A DNA stretch of 56,482 nucleotides, from assembly GCA_029248755.1 (NCBI GenBank), contig JAQWIR010000035.1:1-56482 (forward strand), written 5' to 3'. The stretch is from Porticoccaceae bacterium. Its GTDB lineage: Bacteria > Pseudomonadota > Gammaproteobacteria > Pseudomonadales > Porticoccaceae. Below are positions 1 to 9,099 of the stretch, piece by piece. A program made the translations under genes and the position numbers. The notes beneath the pieces were generated by a model. The model searched no databases, was not told the origin of the DNA, and worked only from the letters and a program-made list of their open reading frames with translations. Numbering within the stretch: position 1 is the stretch's first letter; each line of letters opens with the position of its first letter.

Positions 1-408
1 TCCAATCTTGTGATAATTAACGATCGGCAAAGCCAAAAGTATTTCATCTTCAATCACAACATCTAAATCTGCTATTTTATCAACTACAATCCAGGGTTCA
101 TAGTCTGGGGCAACATTGGCTATATGATCCTCTGACCAAACAACCTGAAGCGCAATAGCGGCCTTAATCTCAATATTGACTATATCTAAACAACGCTGAC
201 AAATAACATCAACACAGACACTAGCCTCACCGGTCACCATGGACTGACGCGACGGATCAAGGGAGAACTGAAGAGATGCCTTTAATGCACCAGTAACAGC
301 TTCCACCGATTCGTTCAATCTAGTTAAACCCTTGGCAGCAAATTCACCCTGCAGGGATATACCCTGTTGTGCTAGCTTGCGTGGATCTATTTGAGTCGGC
401 AATGACAT
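1..408 (-). CDS. yceD: YceD/DUF177 family protein (partial, C-terminus outside window)
   Basis: I translated this stretch by hand from the reverse strand. An ATG at 408 opens a frame with no stop that runs off the left edge after 136 codons. The product starts MSLPTQIDPRKLAQQG and has the CQRC cysteine pair typical of the DUF177/YceD family, whose E. coli member is needed for normal 23S rRNA accumulation. In gammaproteobacteria this gene precedes rpmF and the plsX-fab cluster and is divergent from yceF. Both the orientation and the yceF neighbour fit. The missing C-terminus and rpmF should lie just left of the window. The 115 bases between 408 and the yceF start must hold both promoters. Confidence 0.85.
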   Translation of the reverse strand, partial: MSLPTQIDPRKLAQQGISLQGEFAAKGLTRLNESVEAVTGALKASLQFSLDPSRQSMVTGEASVCVDVICQRCLDIVNIEIKAAIALQVVWSEDHIANVAPDYEPWIVVDKIADLDVVIEDEILLALPIVNYHKIG

Positions 409-523
409 AGTTTACGACGGTATCAAGTTAGGCGCGCATAATAGGGATAAGACCGTGAATAGTCAAAGAAAATTGCTTAAAATAGGCCGATATAAGCATT
501 ATAACCTCAAGAGAAACCAACTA

Positions 524-1120
524 ATGGCAAATCCTGTAATACTAGCGTCAACATCCGCCTACAAAAAAATGTTGCTCGAACGGTTAAAAATACCTTTTAC
601 AGCTGTTGCGCCAAACACTACAGAAGAGGCTAAGCCAAACGAAACGCCAATAGAATTGGCTTCAAGGCTTGCCAAAGAGAAAGCCCTAGCTGTATTAGCC
701 CTTCACCCTAATGCCATGATTATAGGGTCAGATCAAGTCGGTGAGGTTAAAGGCGATATATTGGGCAAGCCACACACATTTGACAACGCTGTTGCACAAA
801 TCAGCAATCAATCAGGGCAAAAGGTCTTATTTCACTCAGCTATATCCGTAGTAAGTCGGGACAATATAGGGGGAATCGTTCATAAATCAGCACTAAATAC
901 CACCATAGTGCAGTTTAAAACCCTGAGTCAGTCGCAAATTGAAAGATACCTAAAAGCTGAAGAGCCCTTTGATTGCTCTGGAAGCTTTAAATCTGAGGGC
1001 TTAGGTATCAGTTTATTTAGCAGTATCAATAGCAACGACCCAACCTCGCTGGTTGGATTGCCATTGATAGATTTATGCACCATTCTTGAAAGCTACGAGG
1101 TAAAAATACCTCACATATAG
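524..1120 (+). CDS. yceF: Maf-like nucleotide pyrophosphatase, YceF subfamily (7-methyl-GTP pyrophosphatase)
   Basis: This 198-residue Maf/Ham1-fold house-cleaning enzyme is expected to hydrolyse m7GTP and related modified nucleotides to monophosphates in the cytoplasm. The family signatures are visible: LASTSAYKKMLLERL at the N-terminus, GSDQVGEV in the active-site region, and FDCSGSFKSEGLG near residue 150. The frame stays open upstream to an ATG at 455, but the first 23 residues of that version are basic and have no family equivalent. The start at 524, giving MANPVILASTS, matches homologues and is preferred. It is divergent from yceD, as in E. coli and Pseudomonas, and converges on the HAD gene across a short AT-rich gap with no clear terminator. 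Confidence 0.9.
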   Translation: MANPVILASTSAYKKMLLERLKIPFTAVAPNTTEEAKPNETPIELASRLAKEKALAVLALHPNAMIIGSDQVGEVKGDILGKPHTFDNAVAQISNQSGQKVLFHSAISVVSRDNIGGIVHKSALNTTIVQFKTLSQSQIERYLKAEEPFDCSGSFKSEGLGISLFSSINSNDPTSLVGLPLIDLCTILESYEVKIPHI

Positions 1121-1148
1121 ATTTAATATAATAATATAAAATATTGAT

Positions 1149-1796
1149 TTATATATATTTAATTATATCTGAAAAGCAATCTATACAGGCAATAGGCTCA
1201 TACTTTAATAACCGGTCTTTAGCATGCGCACCATAGCTAACTGCAAGCCTAGGCATATTGATTTGCTGCGCCATATCTAAATCAAACTCGGTATCACCGA
1301 CCATCAATGCCTGATCCGCAGATAGGTCAAACTTTTCAAGCAGCTCATTAAGCATCAGGGGGTTGGGCTTAGAGGCGGTTTCATCAGCACAGCGTGAATC
1401 ATGAAACAGATGCTCAATATCAGATGTAACAAACGCCCTATTTAACCCGGCACGGCTCTTACCTGTAGCAACTGCAATAAGATATCCAGATTGCTTAAGC
1501 TCGCCAAGCACTTCCAAGACATGAGGAAAGAAATCTGTTGGACCCGCATTTTTTTCACGATAATAACTAGAATAACTTTGCGCCACAGAGGCAATAACTG
1601 TCTCATCGGCATCGGGAAACAAATAAGCAACAGCCTCTTTTAAGCCCAGACCTATAATGTTTGAAGCCTCAGCAAAACTTGGCACAGGCAGCCCCTGCTC
1701 TTTTGCAGCATGCTGAATACAAGTGGAAATAGTAGTAACAGAATCACACAAAGTGCCATCCCAATCAAAGATCAGTAATTTATATTGATGATTCAT
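1149..1796 (-). CDS. HAD-superfamily hydrolase, phosphoglycolate-phosphatase-like
   Basis: This 215-residue haloacid-dehalogenase phosphatase has motif I FDWDGTLCDS at residues 10-19 (nucleophile and acid/base aspartates), a helical cap, motif II/III ATGKSRAG near 110 and motif IV GDTEFDLDMA near 167. It is cytoplasmic, and the substrate is probably a small phosphate ester; sequence alone cannot choose between phosphoglycolate and others. It sits 5 bases downstream of rluC on the same strand, so the two are very likely cotranscribed. The same rluC-HAD pairing occurs in Pseudomonas next to rne. Length and all catalytic motifs are normal. Confidence 0.85.
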   Translation of the reverse strand: MNHQYKLLIFDWDGTLCDSVTTISTCIQHAAKEQGLPVPSFAEASNIIGLGLKEAVAYLFPDADETVIASVAQSYSSYYREKNAGPTDFFPHVLEVLGELKQSGYLIAVATGKSRAGLNRAFVTSDIEHLFHDSRCADETASKPNPLMLNELLEKFDLSADQALMVGDTEFDLDMAQQINMPRLAVSYGAHAKDRLLKYEPIACIDCFSDIIKYI

Positions 1797-1801
1797 ATTC
1801 T

Positions 1802-2755
1802 TTATCTTAGCTGATTTAAAATGTTTTTTAGCTCATTTGGTAGCGAGGCGCTAACAGCGATCTTTTCACTTGATATTGGGTGTCTAAACTCCAGGGAATT
1901 TGCGTGCAAGAACAGACGCTTTAGCCCCAGCCCGCGCATATTCTGATTAAATATAGTATCGCCATACTTTGGGTCGCCGGCAATCGGCTGCCCAGAGAAC
2001 TGGCAGTGAACTCGAATCTGGTGTGTTCTTCCGGTTTCAAGCCTTATATCCAGCAAAGTTGCCTGCTCAAATGTCTGCGCAATTTTAAAATGTGTCACCG
2101 AGGCCTTACCATCGACATCAACTCTAACCAGGCGCTCACCGGATGACAGTGTATTTTTCTTAAGTGGCGCGTTAATGGTCGACTTACCTTTTGGCCAACG
2201 ACCCATTGCCAACGCCTGATAGGTCTTTTTAATCTGGTTTTTTTGCATTTGCTGCTGCAGATGCACCAAGCAAGCACGACTTTTAGCCAGCATAAGGCAA
2301 CCTGAAGTATCGCGATCTAATCGATGAACAAGCTCTAGAAACTTACTTTCTGGGCGGTCAGCTCTCAAACCTTCAATAACACCAAAAGAAACACCGCTTC
2401 CACCGTGGACTGCTGTACCACTTGGCTTATCAATTATAAGCATGGCGTCATCTTCAAATACAATACTGTCATTGAGTCGCTTACGCATCTGACTGCCCGG
2501 CTTTTCTGCTGACTGCTGCGATGTGCGTATTGGCGCTACGCGAATAATGTCACCAGCTTTAAGCCTTGTATCAGCTTTAACTCGGCCCTTATTAACCCGA
2601 ACCTCACCCTTGCGTAGCAGGCGATAGATACGCGACTTAGGCACGCCTTTTAACAGCCTAATTAAAAAATTATCCAGCCGCTGCCCGTCATACTCAGTAT
2701 CAACAGTATGAAAAGTTACGGCTTCGAAGGGGTTATTTTGCTGAGTATCTGACAA
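1802..2755 (-). CDS. rluC: 23S rRNA pseudouridine synthase RluC
   Basis: This 317-residue enzyme is predicted to isomerise U955, U2504 and U2580 of 23S rRNA. An S4 RNA-binding domain covers about residues 22-80 (RLDNFLIRLLKGVPKSRIY, KGEVRVNKGR). The RluA-type catalytic domain follows, with the HRLDRDTSG motif near 143 that contains the catalytic Asp, and GRTHQIRVH near 242. The start is TTG at 2755. An in-frame TAA lies three codons upstream and no ATG precedes the S4 domain, so a TTG start is the best reading. It is divergent from rne, the classic gammaproteobacterial arrangement, and leads into the HAD gene. Confidence 0.93.
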   Translation of the reverse strand: MSDTQQNNPFEAVTFHTVDTEYDGQRLDNFLIRLLKGVPKSRIYRLLRKGEVRVNKGRVKADTRLKAGDIIRVAPIRTSQQSAEKPGSQMRKRLNDSIVFEDDAMLIIDKPSGTAVHGGSGVSFGVIEGLRADRPESKFLELVHRLDRDTSGCLMLAKSRACLVHLQQQMQKNQIKKTYQALAMGRWPKGKSTINAPLKKNTLSSGERLVRVDVDGKASVTHFKIAQTFEQATLLDIRLETGRTHQIRVHCQFSGQPIAGDPKYGDTIFNQNMRGLGLKRLFLHANSLEFRHPISSEKIAVSASLPNELKNILNQLR

Positions 2756-3503
2756 GATTTTTTACAACTCTAAGTAATTTTTGGCAAGTATACCCGTGGT
2801 TTACTGATAATTCATAAAAACTATATCGCCATGAAAGGCTAAAATTTAAAAATTGCCACAAAAACACAAAATTAATAGAAAAAACCCAAAAATTTATGAG
2901 TTTTTTTGCCATAAAGCCCTCTATTTTACTTAATAAATTGTAGATAGGCCCCATCATTGCTACAATGAGACCGATTTCGAGTTAAATGAAGTGCAAAAAA
3001 ACCGCACAGAACCGAAAGATATATTATTATTTAAGAAAGAATTTGTAGTTGTTTGCCGCCCTATAAGCGCGGGAGACAACAAAAAGTAAAACTGAGAAAG
3101 CTCAGTTAGATTACATCAAGTACAGATAAAAGCTTGTGATCATAATACGCCGAAAAATTAGAGCATTACGACTCATAACGGCTGAATCACAGCATGAGAA
3201 TTGCGTTTTTTGATGGCTACAATCTCCAGTTGAGACCCTGTTACCTCAATAACCCAATGGAATGAACTAAAATCATTCCCGGTATGGTTACATCTGATTA
3301 AGATGACCTAAGTAGCGTAGATATTCGCTTTAAAAGGATTATTGGCACCCTAAATGGATCCAAATATCCTTCTGGTTTGCAGATGGATCACTGCCCCGAA
3401 AGCTTTATGCCCCCAAATGCTGGCAAAGGCTTTACTTCTCCCCTATCTCTATCTTGCCCATCTAACTTCTGCTTGATCACTTTAAACATTTAAGGTGTTA
3501 TAT
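2756..3503. other. Long rluC-rne intergenic region, including the rne 5' leader
   Basis: These 748 bases hold no convincing gene. A candidate sigma70 promoter at 2938-2966 would give rne a leader of about 530 nt. In E. coli a long structured rne 5' UTR mediates autoregulation by RNase E, and a leader of this length fits that scheme. I did not identify the E. coli hairpins by sequence. A good ribosome-binding site (AAGG at 3492-3495) sits 8 bases before the rne ATG. Confidence 0.6.
2938..2966 (+). promoter_or_regulatory. Candidate sigma70 promoter for rne
   Basis: TTGTAG at 2938-2943 and TACAAT at 2961-2966 are separated by exactly 17 bases. This is the best promoter match I saw in the rluC-rne gap and points toward rne. 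It is predicted from sequence only. Confidence 0.45.
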
Positions 3504-6257
3504 ATGAAGCGTATGTTAATTCATGCATACCATACTGAGGAGATGCGTGTAGCAATGGTCGATGGACAGAGACTTTATGATCTCGATATCGAAAATAGAA
3601 CCAGAGAACAAAAGAAATCTAATATTTACAAAGGCAAAATCACTCGCGTTGAGCCCAGCCTTGAAGCCGCATTTGTTGACTACGGTGCTGATAGACACGG
3701 ATTCCTCCCTCTCAAAGAAATTTCCAGAGAATATTTCAGCAAAAAAGCATCTGATAATGGCCGTGTCCGCATTGTAGACGCTGTCAAAGAAGGTCAGGAA
3801 GTTGTTGTTCAGGTTGAAAAAGAAGAGCGCGGCCAAAAAGGTGCGGCACTTACAACCTTTATCAGCCTTGCAGGTCGCTATTTGGTATTGATGCCAAACA
3901 ACCCTCGTGCCGGTGGTATCTCACGCAGAATCGAAGGCGAAGATCGCGCTCAGCTGCGCGATGCTATGCGCACCCTTGAAATCCCCGATGGTATGGGCGT
4001 TATTGTTCGTACTGCGGGTATCGGTCGCGCCGCACAGGAACTGCAGTGGGATCTAGATTATTTGTCCCAGCTGTGGGGTACGATTACGCAAGAATCAGAC
4101 AACAGTAAGGCACCACATTTCTTATTCCAAGAAAGCAATGTTATTGTTCGTGCTATTCGCGACTATCTTCGCCAGGATGTTGGTGAGGTTATTATTGATA
4201 ACGAAGATGCCTACGCCCTAGCAGCGGCATTTATTGGCACCGTAATGCCTGACTTCAAAAGCAAGATTAAATATTATCAGGACGAAATTCCTCTATTTAA
4301 TCGCTATCAAATTGAAAATCAAATTCAAACTGCCTTTGAGCGCGAAGTTTCATTGCCCTCTGGTGGCTCTATCGTTATCGATATCACTGAAGCAATGGTA
4401 TCAATTGATATCAACTCCTCTAGAGCGACAAAAGGCGGTGATATTGAAGAAACAGCCTATACAATCAACCTCGAAGCTGCAGAAGAGATCGCCCGACAAT
4501 TGCGCCTACGTGATGTCGGCGGACTAATTGTTATCGACTTTATCGATATGCTTAATAACCGTCATCAAAAAGCGGTTGAAAACAAAATGCGTGAAGCCCT
4601 AGAGATTGATCGCGCTCGAGTTCAGGTTGGTCGAATTTCTCGCTTTGGCCTAATGGAAATGTCACGCCAAAGACTACGTCCGTCGCTTGAAGAAACCATG
4701 TCTAAAGTATGTCCGCGCTGTAATGGTCAGGGTACTATTCGTGGCACCAGATCACTCGCCTTATCTATTCTTAGACTGGTTGAAGAGGAAGCGCAAAAAG
4801 AATATAGCCGTGAAATTAGAGCCATAGTGCCGATTTCTGTTGCAACCTTCCTGCTCAATGAGAAACGCACTGAAATCACTAGCATTGAGTCTAGAAACAG
4901 CATCAAGATCACAGTGCTGCCAAACTCTGAAATGCAAACACCCAATTTTGAGGTGGTTAGAATCCGCACCCAGGACGAGGATAACTCAGACTTTAGCTAT
5001 AAGATGGCTAACGAGCTTAGCAAGCCAGATCTAACGGTTGAAATAGAAGGTAGCCAGTCTGTACAAACCATTCCTACACCAGCAGTTAAGACTATAGTGC
5101 CAAACACACCTGCACCACAGGTTGAAGTGTCTAAGAAGCCAGTAGGTCTTGTTCAGCGTTTATGGAACAGTATGTTTGGTGAAAGCGAAGAAGAAAAAGA
5201 AAGCACACCTAAAAAGCAGTCTCGCTCTAATAACAGACGTGGCTCGCAACAAAGACGTGGCAAGCAAAATAATCAGCGCAACCGTAATAATGACAATCGA
5301 TCACGTCGTGGTGAAAAATCTTCTCAAGGACAGTCTGAAAATAATCAAAACCGTGATTCAAAGAATGATCAACGTCAAAATGACAATCGCTCCAGAAACC
5401 GCAATCAGCGTAACCAACGTAATGATCAGTCTAAAAACGACAATAGCACCGAGAATACCTCTACAACTGATAACAAGCAGAAAGAAGAATCAGGTATACA
5501 ACGTCGACCAGATGATCGTAAACGCGGCCCTCGTAGACGCCGTCGCAGACAAGACGTACCACAAGAGATGCTAGAAAACACTGTAGATACATCTAATACA
5601 GATACAGCCGAATCTACAAAGCAACAGACAGCAAAAGATACTGCTAAAAGCGAAAAGGAAGTTGCACCTAAAGGTCGCAAACGCCCTGCTTCTAAAGCTA
5701 GTGAAAGCTCAGCATCGGAAAACACTAAAGCAGATACTACAGAAAAAGCTGTATCTGAAAAGACTAGTGCTGAGCCAAGTACCGCACCTGATAAGGTAGA
5801 AGCTGCGGAAAAGCCAAAGCGTAAACGAAGAACTACAAAGCCTAAGCAAACAGCAGAGGCTGATTCGACGCCAGTTGCCGCAAAAGATAACGCAAAACCA
5901 ACAGAAGATACTTCTGAGCCTAAAGCAAAAGCCAAACCAAAGGCAAAGGCAAAACCCAAAGCCAAGGCAAAACCGAAACCTGAAGCTAAGGCAGAAGCTA
6001 AGGCCGAAGCTAAATCTGAGACAAAGCCAGTTGCAACATCAACAAGAGCTACTAATGACCCAAGAAGCAAGCCTAAGGCTGCTACAAAGGTAGAAACAAG
6101 CTCACAGGGACGCACATCAAAAAAAGGCGCCCCAACGACTTCAGATAAGCCTGTTGAAGCTGCCGCTAAGGAATCAGCACCGGTAAAACGTGCATCAAAT
6201 GATCCAAGGCAAAAGCGCGCAGCAGAAAAAACTGAAGAAAAACCCTCAGAAGGCTAA
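3504..6257 (+). CDS. rne: Ribonuclease E
   Basis: This 917-residue endoribonuclease is the degradosome scaffold for mRNA decay and rRNA/tRNA processing. The N-terminal half is canonical: [21 protein letters not shown], an S1 domain (about 35-120), the 5' sensor region, the catalytic Asp motifs SIDINSSRA and IVIDFIDML, and the Zn-link CPRCNGQG near 400. The C-terminal half is disordered: an Arg/Asn/Gln-rich stretch (about 575-690), then Lys/Ala/Glu repeats, with NDPR motifs twice (TNDPR and SNDPR) close to the end. A GTG nine bases upstream (3495) is in frame, but the ATG at 3504 has the ribosome-binding site and matches homologues. The low-complexity tail produces long antisense open frames that are not genes. 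Confidence 0.96.
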   Translation: MKRMLIHAYHTEEMRVAMVDGQRLYDLDIENRTREQKKSNIYKGKITRVEPSLEAAFVDYGADRHGFLPLKEISREYFSKKASDNGRVRIVDAVKEGQEVVVQVEKEERGQKGAALTTFISLAGRYLVLMPNNPRAGGISRRIEGEDRAQLRDAMRTLEIPDGMGVIVRTAGIGRAAQELQWDLDYLSQLWGTITQESDNSKAPHFLFQESNVIVRAIRDYLRQDVGEVIIDNEDAYALAAAFIGTVMPDFKSKIKYYQDEIPLFNRYQIENQIQTAFEREVSLPSGGSIVIDITEAMVSIDINSSRATKGGDIEETAYTINLEAAEEIARQLRLRDVGGLIVIDFIDMLNNRHQKAVENKMREALEIDRARVQVGRISRFGLMEMSRQRLRPSLEETMSKVCPRCNGQGTIRGTRSLALSILRLVEEEAQKEYSREIRAIVPISVATFLLNEKRTEITSIESRNSIKITVLPNSEMQTPNFEVVRIRTQDEDNSDFSYKMANELSKPDLTVEIEGSQSVQTIPTPAVKTIVPNTPAPQVEVSKKPVGLVQRLWNSMFGESEEEKESTPKKQSRSNNRRGSQQRRGKQNNQRNRNNDNRSRRGEKSSQGQSENNQNRDSKNDQRQNDNRSRNRNQRNQRNDQSKNDNSTENTSTTDNKQKEESGIQRRPDDRKRGPRRRRRRQDVPQEMLENTVDTSNTDTAESTKQQTAKDTAKSEKEVAPKGRKRPASKASESSASENTKADTTEKAVSEKTSAEPSTAPDKVEAAEKPKRKRRTTKPKQTAEADSTPVAAKDNAKPTEDTSEPKAKAKPKAKAKPKAKAKPKPEAKAEAKAEAKSETKPVATSTRATNDPRSKPKAATKVETSSQGRTSKKGAPTTSDKPVEAAAKESAPVKRASNDPRQKRAAEKTEEKPSEG

Positions 6258-6264
6258 TTCATGC

Positions 6265-6292
6265 TTGTCACTTGAAACTAGCGCGGTATAAT
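6265..6292 (+). promoter_or_regulatory. Predicted promoter of tRNA-Ser(UGA)
   Basis: TTGTCA at 6265-6270 and a perfect TATAAT at 6287-6292 are 16 bases apart, about 43 bases before the mature tRNA. A GC-rich stretch directly follows the -10 box (CTGCGCC), a pattern typical of stringently controlled stable-RNA promoters. It lies immediately after the rne stop codon. Confidence 0.7.
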
Positions 6293-6334
6293 CTGCGCCT
6301 AGTTTCAAAGTCAAACTTTGAAGGTTAAAAATTA

Positions 6335-6425
6335 GGTGGGATGGCAGAGCGGTTGAATGCACCAGTCTTGAAAACTGGCATAGGTTAATAGCCTATCTAG
6401 GGTTCGAATCCCTATCCCACCGCCA
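6335..6425 (+). tRNA. tRNA-Ser(UGA)
   Basis: This is a class II tRNA of 91 nt including the encoded CCA. The acceptor arms GGTGGGA and TCCCACC pair fully. The anticodon stem CCAGT/ACTGG encloses loop CTTGAAA with anticodon TGA at 6369-6371. There is a long variable arm, and the T-arm is GGGTTCGAATCCC. It is followed directly by a strong terminator. Its 3' end faces the accessory block on the right, and degenerate copies of its tail occur in the next 325 bases. Confidence 0.97.
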
Positions 6426-6495
6426 TATTAAAGAAACCTCCTTCGGGAGGTTTTTTTATGGCTGGGATTTAGGGTGAGAAGCCTAGTGGGTTCGA
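6407..6495 (+). repeat. Direct repeat, copy 1: tRNA-Ser 3' tail plus terminator
   Basis: This 89-base segment starts in the T-arm of the tRNA (AATCCCTATCCCACCGCC), passes through the terminator hairpin and ends at GTGGGTTCGA. It recurs almost unchanged at 6569-6656. Confidence 0.9.
6434..6457 (+). terminator. Rho-independent terminator after tRNA-Ser
   Basis: The perfect 8-bp stem AAACCTCC/GGAGGTTT has a TTCG tetraloop and a run of T. A second copy of the same hairpin lies at 6596-6618 inside the duplicated segment. Confidence 0.9.
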
Positions 6496-6568
6496 CAAAA
6501 TGCAGCGCATTTTGGGCGCCGCAGGCGGTCCGAAAGGACTGCGTTCAGCCCCTAGGCTGATAAGCACC

Positions 6569-6656
6569 AATCCCTATCCCACCGCCATATTAGAAAAACC
6601 TCCTTCGGGAGGTTTTTTATGGCTGGGATTTAGGGTGAGAAGCCTAGTGGGTTCGA
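6569..6656 (+). repeat. Direct repeat, copy 2: tRNA-Ser 3' tail plus terminator
   Basis: This is a near-identical copy of 6407-6495, containing the last 19 bases of tRNA-Ser, CCA end included, but no tRNA body. A third, shorter and diverged tail (AATCCCCTATTCCACCGCC) lies at 6732-6750 next to the subtilase stop codon. Between copies 1 and 2 (6496-6568) are small hairpins, including a perfect AAAATGC/GCATTTT stem at 6497-6513 and a GAAA-loop hairpin. I see no protein gene in 6426-6750. Confidence 0.85.
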
Positions 6657-6750
6657 GCAGCGCGCACTAGCCCGAGACAGCGCACGAACATCGTGAAGGC
6701 GACCCGTAGGGCAAAAACCAAAGGTCTGAGTAATCCCCTATTCCACCGCC

Positions 6751-7764
6751 CTACTCTAAAAGCCTACTCACATTTAACTTACCATAACCATAATAGGGGT
6801 TATGCCCCTCGATATACTCAATATTGCCTATCTTATCGGTGCGGTCTTTTATTCGTTGCTGAACCTGTTGACGGGTGAGCTGTGGATTTTTTTCTAGTAA
6901 CAAGGCTAAAGCAGCAACGACTATAGGTGTTGATGCAGAGGTGCCTATAAACCCATCTGAGTCTTCGGCCATTAAAAATGCACCATTCCCATTATCTCTT
7001 TGATTAGTGGTGGTAATGCCCAATTTATAGCCGCCTGGTGCCACTATATCTAGGCCAGTGCCAAAATTACTGTAAATAGCTCTTAGGTTATCTTCACCAC
7101 TCGCCCCTACCCCTATCACCGCCTCAAGCATCGATTCATCATCGGGGACTTCTTTGCCCTCATTACCACTGGCAAATACCAATAGAATCCCTTTTCCGTC
7201 TCTGCCTTTTGTGGCCATATGGTTAATTTTTTCAATAATTACTGGCGATACATGTTCGGTACCCCAGCTATTGCTGATAATATCCACATCCATTTTTTCG
7301 GCATAGTCGAATGCCGCTAGGATTTCATCATCACCTGTATAACCACCTAAATCGAGTTTAATAAAAATGATCTGTGCATTTGGGGCAATACCCCTTAATC
7401 CATAGCCATTGATATTAGCGGCAATAATACCAGTCACTGCGGTGCCGTGATAACAGTCCTCTGAGTGCTGGCAACTCACATCATCTGAGCCATCCGCACT
7501 GTTGATAGTATCAATAATATTATCTTTAAATTCTGGATGATTTATATCTAAACCAATATCAATAATCGCTATTTTTATGCCCCTGCCAGTATAGGCGACT
7601 CCCTCAGTGTGAATATGAGCATTTGGGTCAATGTTATAGGCTTCATAGAATAGTTTGTTGTAGTGAATCGCCCACTGTTCTTGATACAGGGGTTCAGGGG
7701 TGGGTAAATTATTCTTTTTGTTACAACCTAACAGGAGTAAACAACAGAATAAAACGAGTCTCAT
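6751..7764 (-). CDS. Subtilase (S8) lipoprotein lacking its own propeptide
   Basis: This 337-residue serine peptidase is predicted to be lipid-anchored: signal LVLFCCLLLLGC with the lipobox Cys at 14. The mature part starts QWAIHYN, the usual first strand of S8 catalytic domains, and no propeptide lies between. The triad is clear: Asp69 in AIIDIG, His106 in CYHGTAVTG, Ser276 in GTSASTP, with oxyanion Asn201 in ASGNEG. It ends cleanly after the last helix with no C-terminal additions. The start codon overlaps the stop of the upstream propeptide-like gene by 4 bases, so the two are probably translationally coupled. It is the last gene of the leftward operon that begins at 12715. Substrate is unknown. 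Confidence 0.88.
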   Translation of the reverse strand: MRLVLFCCLLLLGCNKKNNLPTPEPLYQEQWAIHYNKLFYEAYNIDPNAHIHTEGVAYTGRGIKIAIIDIGLDINHPEFKDNIIDTINSADGSDDVSCQHSEDCYHGTAVTGIIAANINGYGLRGIAPNAQIIFIKLDLGGYTGDDEILAAFDYAEKMDVDIISNSWGTEHVSPVIIEKINHMATKGRDGKGILLVFASGNEGKEVPDDESMLEAVIGVGASGEDNLRAIYSNFGTGLDIVAPGGYKLGITTTNQRDNGNGAFLMAEDSDGFIGTSASTPIVVAALALLLEKNPQLTRQQVQQRIKDRTDKIGNIEYIEGHNPYYGYGKLNVSRLLE

Positions 7765-8111
7765 CGCGCTTGGATTTTTTTAATAAAATTTGGGTAAGCG
7801 TACTGAGTTAAAGGATCAGCATCGATTTTTTCAATTAACGCTAATAAATCGGTCTTAGACTTGGATTGAACTTTGTGAAGGTTATTGGAATAGGTTTTAA
7901 CTAAATGTAAATTGTATCTATCTAAAATCACTGACAACTCCTTGTCTTGTTTGATAAAAAAACTATCGCTAATACCAACTACATTACCCTTATCATTAAG
8001 GTAACGATCTTGGTCTAACTTTTGTAAAGAAATTTCCTGCCCCTTAAAGAAATAAATATCCGCTAAGGTGGCAGGAGTAATAAGCAATAAACAACCTATA
8101 AAGCGAAGCAT
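7761..8111 (-). CDS. Stand-alone subtilase-propeptide-like secreted protein
   Basis: This 116-residue protein has a Sec signal peptide (MLRFIGCLLLITPATLA). The C-terminal part reads LALIEKIDADPLTQYAYPNF, the pattern that ends the N-terminal propeptide of many S8 peptidases (a short helix, then a strand with YAxPN just before the cleavage site). The next gene supplies exactly the missing catalytic domain. The two reading frames overlap by ATGA. I infer a trans-acting intramolecular-chaperone/inhibitor made as a separate polypeptide. An I9-like inhibitor with another target is possible. The family match is by pattern only. Confidence 0.7.
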   Translation of the reverse strand: MLRFIGCLLLITPATLADIYFFKGQEISLQKLDQDRYLNDKGNVVGISDSFFIKQDKELSVILDRYNLHLVKTYSNNLHKVQSKSKTDLLALIEKIDADPLTQYAYPNFIKKIQAR

Positions 8112-8112
8112 A

Positions 8113-9099
8113 TTAGTCCCAGTAAATCTTTTGCTTATGTTGGGCTACTGTTGGCTGATCGGGTTTATACATTTCAAAGTAGAAGTATTTGCCGTTGGCC
8201 TCGTCAGTATCGTTGTAGAAGGCATAAAGATTCTGGTTTTTATCAAAATATACTCTAGGGAAATCCGTAGAGTCGTATATTTTTTTTATAGTAGCGCTGT
8301 ACTCAGCGGGCATAATTTCACCGTAGAGTTTTTGCAGTGAAACCTCACCATTTTCATACTTAACTAGACACTTAATTGAATCATCATAAATACCTTCAAG
8401 AGTATCTTTTCCCATCCAACTTTGGCACAGGGAAATATTAGAATTAACAAAAAGTTTCTGTCTAGAAATACTACTTATATTTGATATTTCTGAATTGCTA
8501 GAATGAACTGATCCACCATAATAAAGCGCACTGTGGGGAGTTAACTGTCTTAAGTGGCGTATATTCCACAGACTATTTATTTCATCATATTCAAATAAAA
8601 AGCTATTTATTTTGGTAAAATCATAATAGTCGCCTGTAACTTCTTTATTGATACCCACATTAGCAATAATTGTTTTTCTATCCCAACGATAATCTTTGCC
8701 TGATCTAAAATATTCATAAAAGGCTTTGGGGCTAGGTAGCGATATATCAGTCTGGCTTTCAATATCAGAGATACTGGGAATAGGCTGTTCAAATACAACA
8801 GCGCCATCCCCGTTCTTAACAATGGTTTTACCCTTGGCTGTGATTATCTCTTCATCAGCTATCACCTTTTTGGCAACATTAGATGCTTCCCATTTGTAAG
8901 TATCTGTATTTAACTTAGCAAACTTTGTAATATTATCTGGATTATTTTCAAATGCCCTGTAGCCAAGTACAAGAACATCTTGATCGTCATAAAATAACTG
9001 ATCGAAGTAAATTTGATAAATTGGCGGACCACAGCCACAACAGGCGGCCGCCAAACATATTGACATAATAATTACTGATAATTTAATAAACTTTGACAT
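8113..9099 (-). CDS. Lipoprotein of unknown function, copy 2 of a duplicated pair
   Basis: This 328-residue protein has a lipoprotein signal (VIIMSICLAAAC) followed by Cys-rich CGCG. I do not recognise the family. It contains many Tyr/Asp/Asn residues and short repeated strand-like motifs (KFAKLNTDTYKWE, IVKNGDGAVVFEQPIPSIS), suggesting an all-beta periplasmic or surface domain. It is clearly paralogous to the gene at 9320-10290, especially over the middle and the C-terminal YFDKNQNLYAFYN segment. Its start overlaps the end of the peptidase-tail fragment by 17 bases, the same overlap as in copy 1. One base separates it from the propeptide gene downstream. An immunity or inhibitor role toward the C39-like protein is a hypothesis only. 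Confidence 0.7.
   Translation of the reverse strand: MSKFIKLSVIIMSICLAAACCGCGPPIYQIYFDQLFYDDQDVLVLGYRAFENNPDNITKFAKLNTDTYKWEASNVAKKVIADEEIITAKGKTIVKNGDGAVVFEQPIPSISDIESQTDISLPSPKAFYEYFRSGKDYRWDRKTIIANVGINKEVTGDYYDFTKINSFLFEYDEINSLWNIRHLRQLTPHSALYYGGSVHSSNSEISNISSISRQKLFVNSNISLCQSWMGKDTLEGIYDDSIKCLVKYENGEVSLQKLYGEIMPAEYSATIKKIYDSTDFPRVYFDKNQNLYAFYNDTDEANGKYFYFEMYKPDQPTVAQHKQKIYWD

Noticed and set aside
5426-6115. Open frame of 229 codons antisense to the RNase E tail
   Set aside because: It arises from the biased Lys/Ala-rich repeats on the other strand, has no ribosome-binding site and encodes only Ala/Ser/Val low complexity.
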